Assembly (NCBI GenBank): GCA_021014325.1
Contig: CM037474.1
Span: forward strand, 20,764,488-20,828,487
Reading direction: 5' to 3'
Source: Plazaster borealis
Lineage: Eukaryota; Echinodermata; Asteroidea; Forcipulatida; Labidiasteridae
DNA length: 64,000 nt
A model generated the notes under the pieces. The model saw only the letters and a list, made by a program, of their open reading frames with translations, did no database searches and had not been told where the DNA came from. Shown piece by piece: positions 1 through 11,057 of this stretch (the stretch's first letter is position 1; every line of letters starts with the position of its first letter). The position numbers and the translations under genes were made by a program.

Positions 1-273
1 TTCAGCTTCCTATTGATCACCCCTTGCACCAACGTCACTTGTGGCTGCTTCCCGCCAATTTGTGAACCAAATTGCACACACAAAATTATGGTAAAGCGTG
101 TAAATGCTACATCGCCTAAACTTGGCACTACACTGTATAACATGGGGACATTGACTCCTAAAATGGCACAACCAAGATCATTGTGTTGGTGATGTCAGGT
201 GAATTGGATCAATAGTAATCTCTTCAGAAGCAGATTCTGTCCTCCTCAACCTTGTTGCCTTTTTCCTCTTCAG

Positions 274-3200
274 GGAGTATTGTATCTGGGCAGAGCATCC
301 AAGCTCATCTTCAGTTTATCCTTGATCATTCTGCTGCCTCTCCACCACAGGATCACCCTGTTGGCTTCTTGACCACACAGGACCGTGACACATGGACACA
401 TCTTCGGCAACAAATTGTAGAATTATCTAAAGGTACTTCAGGATTTTTTTGCAATAATTCTTATATATGTTATCAGTATTTTACTTGTTATACCATATAT
501 CAAGTTTTTGTCCGGTGTTGACTAAAATATACAGGATAACGATGAGGCAGAATGTATGTGCATACAGCAATCTAACACCAACCGATTGTAGCTGGCACTC
601 GTTAAAAAACAAGTCACAGTCTAGACTCAAGTTCTTTTGTTTCAGATATTCAGTTTGTAAAAGGCACAAGCAGCCACACCACACAACACACAATACATCT
701 TCTGCCGCTTATCTCAACAATAGAGATTTTTAACGGCTGGGGATCAAATTTATTAGTCCGGAAGTATCTTTATAGTCACATTCATGTGAATTGCACAAAT
801 ACTTGTACCAACTGAAAAACTATTTTGTGAATAAATTCTCTTCGTAAAAGTACTAGTTGTTTTTTGTCTATTACAGATAACCAAGACAATGTGACGTTGA
901 TAGATTCAGCTCTGTTCTGCCTGTGTTTAGAGGATGACCTAAACAACGATAACATTGAAGACATAGTCAGGGGGGGACTGTATGGAAATGCTGGCAATAG
1001 GTGAGTAACTGATATACAACAATTCAGCCCAACACTCCATAGCAACTGCCTAGTAGGATGCCCAATAAGATTCATTTAATTTATTCATTTAGTAATATAT
1101 TCATAAAGCTTGCCATGGAACCAGGCTCACCATTAAAATCAGAGTCCAATGGTTTTGACACTGCTGATTTGCTGCAGTGTAAGATCAGAGAGGGAAAGGA
1201 AGGTTCCTATACAAAACATCCAGCAGGATTTGACTTCATAAAATAGATGTAGGCTACATTTGTGTTACATAGCCATCTTTGCCATGTTCCCTGTACATAA
1301 AAGCAATAATGTAAAAAAATAAAAAAATAAAAAGCAACCCTGTCTATTTCCCAATCAAACCTCCGTTTGTAACATTATTTTGTAAAGGGATTGTATACGT
1401 TTGGTAATTGGAACCCACTGTTTGTTTCATTCCTACATAGTTGTAGATATATACCATAAAACTAACCTGTGAAAGTTTCATTTCAAAAGAAGGTAGCATT
1501 TTTGAGGTTTTTGCCGAAAATCTGGAGCCATTATGTCCACGCAGGAAGAATAATTTGCAATTGGAATGCACAATCTGAGAAACGTTACTACAGTAACGCT
1601 TCTCAGATTCAAATTTTGGGGGATAAAAAGTGATATCTTTTTCCATAACCGCAGTACTTCGAAGTGAAACATTTCTCAAAAAGCATTATACTATCCAAAG
1701 CTGCTGTACTTCTAACCAAGTAAGTTTTTATTGCCATTCATTTTCAGAATCATTACCAAACGTATACAGACCCTTTATTGAAAGAAAAATAAGGCGGATT
1801 CACCGTGATAAAAGTCTTTGGACAATGTTTAAAACATTGACTCTTTTTTCGTGGATTGTTAGATGGTTTGATAAAACGATCCAGCTCATCATAACAAAAG
1901 CTGGACACTTACTACTAAACATGGAGCATTCTTGGGGAGATGGAATAACCATGAAGAGAATGGTAACTGAGGCATTTCAAAATTCAATCGACCGACCTGC
2001 TGTGTTACCGGGGGGCACCATCAGCAACGCAGACCACTCACAGGCAGTCAGGAAGGTGATCCCTGCTGTCCTTTTATTCTTTGAACATGTGATCCTTGTT
2101 AAATTAAAAATGCAAAGTGATTTGCAGTGAGTTTTTCTCATTGCATAATAGTCACAACTCAGAATGTATTTTTCCCATGTCTTCTCCCAGATCCACCAAA
2201 TTGGGTGATTCCTTTATCAATAGCATTCCTAAAGTACCTGCACAGTATTCAGAAACTATTAAAAATACTTGAAGGGATTCCACATCAAAAGTTGGAAGAG
2301 TCCATTCTTTCTAATTGGCTAGTTTTCAAGGTATGTTTCATAAAACTAAGCTCAGAACAGTTCATTGAAATGAGGACTCATATTTTACAAAAATAATGAA
2401 ATTATTACATAACTATAGCTCCATTTTTATCTCAACTTCTTCGCTTACTTTTCTAGCCTTGCAATAAATTAAGATACCATTACCTGTTCAATCGTTTATT
2501 GCAAGTGAGCTTCTGGGTTTAGCATAACTGGCCAGATAGTCACCAATAACTACTGTATGTCTACCACACCAACCGCCATTTTTTCTTTCTCCCCAGCTTG
2601 AATTCAACTTTGAAACCGTTATTCACCAAGGCATCGAGAAGGCCCAGGTTGATCACATACATGTAACTGATCAGCTGAATGTACGGTGTATGGACTACAA
2701 GAAATATGGCTCTACCTTCCTGAAAGAGTGTAGACTGAGCCCAGATGCTGTAGCACAACTGGCCATGCAGGTATGTCACAATCAATCCTTTAGTTCTGAT
2801 GTGTATTTTTTTTAAAGGATGCAAATAAAATTCTGTGCTGATAAAGGAGTGTCTCATAACCAGGGTCCAATTTCATAGAGCTGCTTAAGCAGAAAATATT
2901 GCTTAAAAATGTTCTGCTCAGCAGAAATGAGCAGGATACCAGTCACAAATTGTACATGTAACGTAGTAGTTTAGCTGGTAACCTTAATCTGGTAAGCATA
3001 ATTTTGTTGTGCTTAGCTACTTTTTGTGCTTGAGAAACTGAGCCCAGGACCAGTTGGGGAGAAATTGTAATTGTAACAATTGTAATCATAATCAGATCTT
3101 ACATAGCGCTTTATCTATGGGCCTCTCAAAAGCACTTATTATTTATGTTTAAAGACAGATGCTAAGTTTTTTTAAGTTATTATATTGTAAGGGTTTCATG

Positions 3201-5386
3201 GTAATGCGCTATCAGCTGCCAATGTAATACCAGAAACACTGGGTTCTTTTACGTGCAGTACACACCACACAAGTATCTTGCTTAAATTGAACACAAATGT
3301 CAAGATTTGGACTCAAACCCACACTACTTTGATCAGAAACGCCAGAGCTTGAAGTTGCATAGCCAAAGGTTTTTCATATAATTTCTTTATCGGAACAACT
3401 TTTGACAGATGATGCTGTCTCAAAGTGAAAAACAAACATAAACTTTTGTGTATGCCACAGACTATATGTACAAAATACATGAAACATGCAAATTTGTTTG
3501 GACATGGCTGATGGACGTGAAATAATGTCAGGATCCAGAAAATCTTTCATTATAATTAGTTTTAAATTACAAATTTGCTTTTTAATTAACTACCACTTAA
3601 TATTGGCGAATATTTTTGTCCAATACTTTAAATGAAAGATAGTTATAACTTTCTCAAATCTATACAAATAGCTATTTAAAATTTCAATCTAAATTTGTTC
3701 GGTCAAATCGGCCAAAAATGTAACCTAGTAGTATCTTTAAGCCATGGTGCGATAAAGTCTGGCCATGACACACTACAAACTTCGACTTTGGGAATGTATA
3801 ATATTCTAATCTGGAGCAAGTAGTGTTCCTTTTTGAAGGATAATTTTGTCATCATATATTTTGGGAAAACTTACTGTTCACTTAAGGAATGAAACATGTT
3901 CTTATCTGGGAGCAGCCAGTGCTCTCCTTTAGAAGAGCACATCGTGTTGCTGCATTTTAGGGGAACAAAGTACAAGTTGTTCTTACTAGACACAGTCTGC
4001 TCTCCAACTGGGAGGGACACCTTGCTATCCTTGTTGTTGGAAACAGGAATTCACAGGAATTCTCATTGTCTTTACTAGACGGGGAGGGACCTGGAAATCC
4101 TCTTTCTTGGTCACTGACCGTCCTTTATAGAAACACATTACTCTTTCAAAGAAGAGGCAGTATTTCCCTTGGGTAGGACCCTTATAATAAGTGTTTCCAT
4201 CTGAAACATTCAGGAACAGGCAGGATTTCCTTTGGAAAGAATTCCTAGTACTTGCATCTGAAACATTAGGAACGGGCATGATTTCCTTTGGGAGGGGCTC
4301 ATGTAAAGTTTTTCCATCTGAAACTTTCCCTAGTGAAGAGCTCTTAGTGTTTCAATCTGAAACTTTTATTCCAAGCATGGAAGTTTTGTTTTTGGGGAAA
4401 GTATACCATAGTGTTTGATATAGCGATGTCCATTGATCAGGATTATACCAGATTAATCCAAAGCGTTTTTCTCAATGACACCAGATAGCTTATTCTCGAC
4501 TAACTGGGCACACCCCAGCAACCTATGAGTCCTGCAGTACAGCCCTCTACAAACATGGCCGGACAGAAACAATCCGATCTGCAACGTCAGAGACAAAGAG
4601 GTGCGCTGAGGCATTCAATGGAAGCACTTCAGTCAGTCCAGCTGAGAAAGTCAGTCTACTTCATGCATGCTCTGATAAACATAGAGAGCTTTCAGCACAG
4701 GCAACGGCTGGTATGTCTTAACAACCCCATCTTTGTTTGTTCCTTATGTTCTCAATGATAGCTCTAGTTCTATTTTCAAGAAGGAGCTAGGACCAGACTA
4801 CTTTTTGTGCCTCAGTTTGGTTATGCTGAAGTTAGATGCAAAAGGGCTATATATTACTTATCAAGCGATTGACGTCGTGAAAGGTACATTGTGGTGGAGT
4901 ATAATTATTCAAGACGTGGGGGTCAGACTGTTTTGAAAACAAATTCAATTTCAAAAAGTTATGTTGAAAGTAGTTACTTGTTATTATTTTTATAAAACAA
5001 AATTTTGGTTAAATTTTTAAATCTTGATATCTTCTGTTTATCCCATTCTGACAGGTCAAGGTTGGGATCGCCATCTCTTTGCGTTGCGAGTCTTAGCAAT
5101 GAAGTCAGGAAAGCCCATCCCAAGATTGTTCCAGGATTCTGCCTACACAAATATAAACACCATCACGCTGTCAACAAGCACAACAGGGATATCTGCTGCT
5201 AATAATGGTGCAGCATTTGCTCCTGTGTCACCCAATGGACTAGGGATCGCATACACCATGTTGGAAGACGGCATTCAATGGATCGGTACAAGCTACAAGA
5301 CTTCTCCAAGTTTGTCAGACTTTGGGGAATGTCTCCAACAGGCATCTGACGAGATTCATGAAGTCTTGAGAAAAGCCGCCAAATAA
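274..5386 (+). CDS. CPT2: Carnitine O-palmitoyltransferase 2, copy 1 (last six exons; 5' part outside window)
   Basis: Mitochondrial inner-membrane enzyme that moves long-chain acyl groups from carnitine to CoA for beta-oxidation. Exons read with GT/AG borders and compatible phases: 274-432, 877-1000, 1863-2055, 2597-2770, 4485-4710 and 5055-5386, ending in TAA. They correspond to exons 8-13 of the complete paralogues at 11-22 kb and 25-35 kb; position 1 lies in intron 7. Every residue expected of an active carnitine acyltransferase is present: catalytic HSWGD in the third exon, YESCSTALYKHGRTETIR (carnitine Tyr, Ser and Thr) in the fifth, and GQGWDRHLFAL plus STST in the last. The family match to vertebrate CPT2 is clear over the whole visible part. 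This copy is probably the housekeeping CPT2. A candidate poly(A) signal lies 34 bp after the stop. Confidence 0.93.
1380..1777. mobile_element. MITE family A, intron 9 of copy 1
   Basis: Terminal inverted repeats AAGGGATTGTATACGTTTGG and CCAAACGTATACAGACCCTT enclose a conserved interior (TTTCATTTCAAAAG, AAATCTGGAGC, TTTTTATCCCCC in inverse orientation). Related copies are at 23318, 40688, 42180, 45171 and 61542. The target site looks like a decayed TTAA here. Confidence 0.75.
2863..3045. mobile_element. Foldback MITE (GGGYCCAATTTCATAGAGCT family), intron 11 of copy 1
   Basis: Starts with a GGGTCCAATTTCATAGAGCT-like end followed by GCTTAAGCAGAAAATATTGC; the right end is a decayed inverted copy ending near GAGCCC. 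The intact member is at 48915-49106. Confidence 0.6.
3890..4410 (+). repeat. Degenerate minisatellite in intron 11 of copy 1
   Basis: Repeats of roughly 60 bp around a core like GAAACATTCAGGAACAGGCA followed by GGATTTCCTTTGG and a CTTAGTGTTTCCATCT-like segment. The same unit occurs in intron 11 of copies 2 and 3 with different copy number and order, so the array predates the duplications. Confidence 0.7.
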
Positions 5387-5419
5387 TGTTTTGTAACTCT
5401 CCCATATTGTGGTAAAGAT

Positions 5420-5425
5420 AATAAA
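5420..5425 (+). promoter_or_regulatory. Candidate poly(A) signal of CPT2 copy 1
   Basis: AATAAA 34 bp after the stop codon. The same hexamer is kept in copy 3 but is changed in copy 2, where the aligned sequence reads AATAATT. Confidence 0.5.
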
Positions 5426-5939
5426 CTGCTAATCATGAATGTTTGAATGTTGCACAATCAGTTAAACAATCTTAAAGTCACAAAGTACATTGAAAGAAGC
5501 AAATATTTTAAAAAATTTTCGTTATTAAAATTGTAAATGTTGTTTACTCAGTAGGAACATAAAGACTGTCACACTTCAATTATTGCAGTAATTGAAATAA
5601 CTTATTGCTTGAAACAATGGTGTTTTTATTGTGACTTGAAGAGAACTCTCCTCCAACTTTCAAAAGAATCTAAAAATGCTGAAACCATTAATAAGCTCCT
5701 AATATAAGCATGCGTTAGCCCCGTCATCACTTCGATGCAAAACAAACAGATAGGCCTATTCTCAACTCCTTCATACCATACGCTGTCTGTCTCCTCAATG
5801 ATCAGCCCAGACGTTAATTACTTTCTGCTAAGTTGTTGTTTTATTGATCTAATTTATATTCAGCATATTTTTGTTTGTTTGTAATTATTCTTTGTATGGC
5901 ATGTATACAAGGAAATGTTGCCCCATGGTAGGGCCAATG

Positions 5940-6026
5940 AACTGAATTGAATTGAATTGAATTGAATTGAATTGAATTGAATTGAATTGAATTGAATTGA
6001 ATTGAATTGAATTGAATTGAATTGAA
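5940..6026. repeat. (ATTGA)n pentanucleotide microsatellite
   Basis: About 17 near-perfect units of GAATT. An inverted, shorter copy sits at 24757-24812 in the 3' flank of copy 3, in the same position relative to that gene. The open frames with repeated FNSIQ here are translation artefacts of the array. Confidence 0.95.
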
Positions 6027-6769
6027 CGAGGTCCATGATTGGTCTAAATTTGAGGCCGTAGACAACGACCCTAAACCATGACCCTAAACACAAACCCTTA
6101 TTATTTGACTCTAACTGTGACCAAACCCTATCCACAAAGCTAATTTTGATCCTTACCTGACTCTTATAATGACTCATAATCCTAACCCTAGTCAAACATG
6201 GCCCATCATCCTGACCCTAACTCTAAACCTGACCCTTACCCATCACTAAACTTAAATGGACAGGCAAGTATACGTGCCTCTCCTGCTGAGGCTTGAACCC
6301 GCGGACCTGCTATATTCTTAAAAAACGGACCCTTAAAACCTTATCCTGTCCCATAGTCAAATGATTAAGTCTTTTGAGAACCTATGAGGAGTCTCTTGAA
6401 TAATTATGAGCTTTTTGCTTGACGATATGGAGCAGAAAAGAATCATTTTTTTAGATTTGTTGAGTTGGAGCCCCACAACCACTGATATGATCGGCCTTAT
6501 ACAAAACGTGTTCCACCCGATTTTATAAAAATCATTACTCCTGAACCACACAGAATTTTTTTACAATCTAGACATCAACGGAAAGGACCTCAGAGTGTGA
6601 CCCAATTTGACATTGACTTCTTGTTCAAACCGGCAGATGAGGTTTAATATTTGAAACACATCTCAACTCCTGAACCACACATTGGATTTTTACCAGTGTT
6701 GTATTCGAGTACACGACCTTTGAGGTAGCCTTGATCAAGGCAGTCGCATTTTTCACTCCAAAAAAGACG

Positions 6770-6880
6770 CCGTATACGCTGTGCGAAAGGTGTGTATCAC
6801 ATCGCACGACCCACCCGTATACACTGTGCGTAATGTGTGTATCAGGTCGCACGACGCCCGTACACACACTGTGCGCAGGT
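6770..6880. repeat. 43-bp tandem repeat, about 2.6 units
   Basis: Unit begins CCGTATACGCTGTGCG, continues with GGTGTGTATCA and ends TCGCACGAC. The three units differ by a few substitutions. No coding sense. Confidence 0.7.
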
Positions 6881-6973
6881 CATCCGCACTCGTACCACTC
6901 TCACGCATGCGGAGGCCGTCAGACCGACAGCCTTGACGGGTCTGTAACTTCCGGGTTTAATGTGTTTCTTGAT

Positions 6974-6999
6974 ATTTTCGTCCAATATTGGACGAAAAT
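6974..6999. repeat. Perfect 26-bp palindrome
   Basis: Half-site ATTTTCGTCCAAT followed by its exact reverse complement, with no spacer. Function unknown. Confidence 0.85.
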
Positions 7000-8338
7000 G
7001 GGGGGGCTCTCGGATATGCTAGTATGCAGCTCATGAATATTTAAATCTTTCGTCAGACCTATTGCAGACAACACAGGATGGGAAGCAAATGAACTATTCA
7101 TTTTGACGTCCAATCACGAGCTTCTCTCACTATGACCTTTGTACCATATCGTGCTTGCTGTATGTGATGCGATGTAAGTATATAGTTACCGACTTAATGG
7201 CGTTTGTGTGTGGCATTGTCTCAGCCATTTGGACCGGTAATCTGCGTGATTGCCGCCCAGGCTGGTCAGTCAGCTACAAGTGCTGAACCCGGGCGCGGCC
7301 CCTGGAGCTTTATGCGCTGCACTCAAGTTCCCTCATTGGACTACCCTGATCATTTGCCATTCTTTTGGTTATTAATTCTGGAGTTGATGTAGTTTCTGCA
7401 TCTGTCTTTTCCTGACATGTCCTCTCGAAGTCCGACTCTGTGCAGCCACACCGTCTTCATATTTTTTAAATTCATGCTTCTGTATTTTTATAAACATGTA
7501 TGCTATTGGAGGGGTCTGAGAGGGCACATCGCTTTGATGACAGTTTTTAAAACTTTTGCCTTACCCTGGACGGCCCCTCCCAACAAAGAATTATGTCCGA
7601 AGATTTAAAATAAATAAATAAATAAATAAAAAAATACTTTTGAATTGTTCTCAGACAGGGTCTTATAAGAATTTACTGCTAAACAAAAATTGACAGGATA
7701 CAGCCACACATGATACATGTGAAATAGATTTTTAGCTACCCTATTCTAGTGAGTGTACTTGGGAAATTTGATGTTAGGCAGCTCTTTTTTAGTGGGGCGG
7801 GGCCCAAATGATATAAAAAGTGCAATGAGCTATATGCCTTCATGATGAAACAATCAATAATGGTAGTTTATTGAGGTCTTTGTTTTGTATATTCTACCTC
7901 CAATGAATGCACCAACAATGATTCAGGAGATGGTCAATCGGGCCTTACGTCACCACGAAAAACACATCAGAAAAGCGTCTTCCTGCTGGAAAATGGTGTA
8001 TGTAATGTATGTATAACAACGATCCACGCAAACTCATTTTGTTTTTGTTTAATTCCTGCCATGCCCTCATTGTCTCGCTCAGCTGAGGAGAATACGCAAC
8101 CATAGATAGATATTATTATAACAAAGTATTCCCAAATTCAAACCGGCGCGCCAGTGCAGTAGCCACATCTGGATTCTGCATGCATATTCATAAGAATGAG
8201 TAAACAAGACTTCCGCCACTGACCAATGGGGTCTCGCCTTTCGCGCGCATTATAGTAATGAGTCATCGGCTTCGAGACAGAACCGTCAAGGCGTTGATTT
8301 GGTGAGTGGCGCATACAGCTCACACGAGCACGCGCACG

Positions 8339-8385
8339 GGTTGGTAGCTCGGGTTGGTAGCTCGGGTTGGTAGCTCGGGTGGGTA
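8339..8385 (+). repeat. 15-bp tandem repeat, about three units
   Basis: Unit GGTTGGTAGCTCGGG, last unit degenerate. Confidence 0.85.
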
Positions 8386-9466
8386 GCGCGGCGCAAATAA
8401 AATAAAAATGAAAACAATGCAATAAAATTGAGAAAAAAACTCCAACTCCTTGATCAAGGCTACCTTTGAGGCCAATGTTGAGTCCTGGGTGTCCGAGGAC
8501 GAGCCAAGACCGAGTCACAGCCTCCAAGGGCAAGTGTCCGAGGCCAAGGACAGTTATATTATGCACACACATACAAAAGTAAAGAATTCCCAAAACTTTA
8601 CACAGGTGATATTTTTACGGTTTATTATAATATTAAAAGCAAATACGTTTACTTTCCTGACTATTGCATTGTGAAATTTTGATATGGAAAACTTGTCGAT
8701 TAAAGCCCCTGAAATAAAGTTTGTTCCCCTAAAAGTCCACTTGTACTGTACAATTATCGCTTGATAAATGATACAGCCCTTTTGAATAGCTTCTGACTGG
8801 GTACCCGAACAAAGATACCTACAAAATAGGTCCCACTCTAGTGCTTTTTTCTTTAGAAACAGAAAAGGGAATAATAGAATAAAAATGGAAGTACACATAA
8901 CTGCCATGTAAGGGTGTGTGTGTGGACGGGTTCAGTGTGCGTGCACAAAATAAAGACAGCTTTGCAATTCTCAATAAAGGCCATGCTCAATGACCCGATC
9001 GGAAACGGGTGTTGGTGCATGTAGGCCTACAGTGCGTTGAACAGTAACACATCTGTAAATGGCCGATAAACTTCAGAAGTTAAGGGTTTGGACAGATAAT
9101 GAACTGGAAGTGTCTTGTTTAAAGGTGGGTCGGATAGCTAACGAAACAATCTCATTTTACAATGTTCTAAAGAGTTTTGGTTCTGAAAAAAGGGGGGAAT
9201 CCGCCATTGATGGTCAATTTAATTGAAAACTAAAAACGAATTATTGACGGATCCCGACATTAAATGTCAATCAGTTATGTACAAACAATTGTGCATGTAG
9301 GCCCCCTATCTGCAGAAGAGCCCCAAAATTATCTTCGAAAGTACTAAACATTTAATATGGTTTAGTCTTTATTTTTCAAATGTGTATAGACTACTACATA
9401 GTATTACTATCCTGGTTTATTTCTGAGCTAAAAACAGCTACTGTAACATGCGTGTCATACGCGTGC

Positions 9467-9479
9467 CACGTGACGTCAC
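9467..9479 (+). promoter_or_regulatory. E-box/CRE-like site upstream of CPT2 copy 2
   Basis: CACGTG overlapping TGACGTCA, about 1.58 kb upstream of the start codon. The TGACGTCA is kept at the same distance upstream of copy 3 (36782-36789), although the surrounding sequence differs. This may mark a distal promoter or an unseen 5' untranslated exon. Confidence 0.3.
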
Positions 9480-11057
9480 ACACAACAACTTTACACTTGA
9501 GCAAGTCCTTCATGAATACATTACTAATGGTACACCCATTTGTTAAAAATGGTGGCTATTTAGCGTTATAAAACATATAGCTCGGGAAGTAAGAGTTCTG
9601 TAATCTTCATGTTGGTATCTCTTAATAGGTTTGGATGATGAGTCCAACAGTTCAAAAGAAACAATTTCGAAATTTAAGGGTCAGACTTAAAGGACACAAA
9701 GTTTCAAAACGACGGCCATATTTGAAATTAATGGTGACCATTTCGCATAATGATACTGAACAGTAACTTGTTAGCAAGAAATCTAGAATTCTACTTTTGA
9801 GGGTACATTTGAAGGATCTCTAACAGCCGAGTACAAACATTTTTAGGTGACCCAGATTTTCAGGTATGCCGTTTCTAACATGGTGGCCAGATATTGCAAA
9901 TGGCTGCCATATGCCTCATAAATATTTTTGAGAGGTCTAATAGTAAACAAATATTGTCGACAGTGTCAAATTTAGAAGTCTCCGAGATACAAAATGGCAA
10001 CCTAATTTTTATAAAAATTGCCGCCATATTTTGTTATCAAAATAGCAGCCCGTTTCACATAATAATAGGCCTACTACATAAAAAGAGAGGTTAAGGAAGT
10101 AAGAGAATCTTCATTTGGGTGATCAAACACAGGTTTAAGGGATATTCTGCACCATTTCTCAAATTGTTTTCCGAACATTTTCAAAATAGCAGCAATTTGA
10201 ATCTTACGTTTTAAACTACCGTACAGCATCGCACACTTTTTGAGTAACAGTTTGATATTAGCGTGTAATAACATTTTTTGGAGAACCCAATCACTTTTAA
10301 ATCGCCCAAAGCATTAGATATATACCCTTCTGACTAAATAAAACAAATTCAAGCAAAATTGTTTTTTTTAGATGACCCCATATTTGTCTCTTTGACTTTA
10401 TACAACTTTACTTGAAACCATACTACGCACACGCTTACACTATATAAATGACAATGTTCAACGGTCAGTTTTATAATAGCGTGTAATACATGGAGCTCCT
10501 TGGTCCGACTTATCACTCAATTCATCAAAATAAGCAACCAGGTCACTGCTTACAGCCATTGTACAAGCATATCCAGAAGAAGCCATCTGGAAACCATATA
10601 TGGTTCATTTCACCCAGTATTGGCTATTAACCCCAATGTCAAATAACTGCTGTACAATTCCAAAGGGAATTCAGGGAGAGCTGGTCATTGATGGATTTTT
10701 TGGTTTGAATAAAAGAAAACACCGATGGTAACAAGACAATTGGCATGCTGAATTGGCTAGGTGTAGTTATGGAACTTGGAATATTTTAGATAAAAAACAA
10801 AAATTGGCGGAGTACTGACTTAATAACTCAAAACTGACACTCGATAAGTGAGCGATGGCACCACGCAGAGTTTTAATGTTAGAATAATGATCGGTTTCAG
10901 CAGTATACAGTAATGCAATGTAACCAATGTACTTCTAATTTATTATACATCCTACCATTCTAATATTAATCAACTATTATTTGTAAACTGTATGTTTATA
11001 TAGGCTGAGTGAAGCTGGAGATTTTGGAACAGTGAGTTTGAGAGGTCTAGCAATACC

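Larger units (their letters stand above)
5387..8784. other. Intergenic region between CPT2 copies 1 and 2
   Basis: No gene seen. From 5387 to about 6650 it matches, in inverse orientation, the 3' flank of copy 3 (25367 down to about 24080). It holds the ATTGA microsatellite, degenerate CCCTAA-like stretches at 6065-6240, a 43-bp tandem repeat at 6770-6880, a perfect 26-bp palindrome at 6974-6999, an AAATA run at 7606-7632 and a 15-bp tandem repeat at 8339-8385. The segment 8450-8760 reappears inverted at about 23830-24080. Confidence 0.6.

Noticed and set aside
1630..2130. 166-codon open frame spanning a CPT2 exon
   Set aside because: Only 1863-2055 matches CPT2; the upstream part reads through a MITE and the downstream part through intron 10.
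5841..6195. Open frames with FNSIQ repeats
   Set aside because: Translation of the (ATTGA)n microsatellite.
6065..6240. CCCTAA-like telomeric repeats
   Set aside because: Too degenerate and irregular (ACCCTAAAC, GACCCTAAC mixed); an interstitial duplication with an inverted copy at 24540-24720, not a telomere.
8138..8593. 151-codon minus-strand open frame
   Set aside because: No recognisable family, overlaps the 15-bp tandem repeat, and part of the sequence recurs inverted at 23.8-24.1 kb as noncoding repeat.
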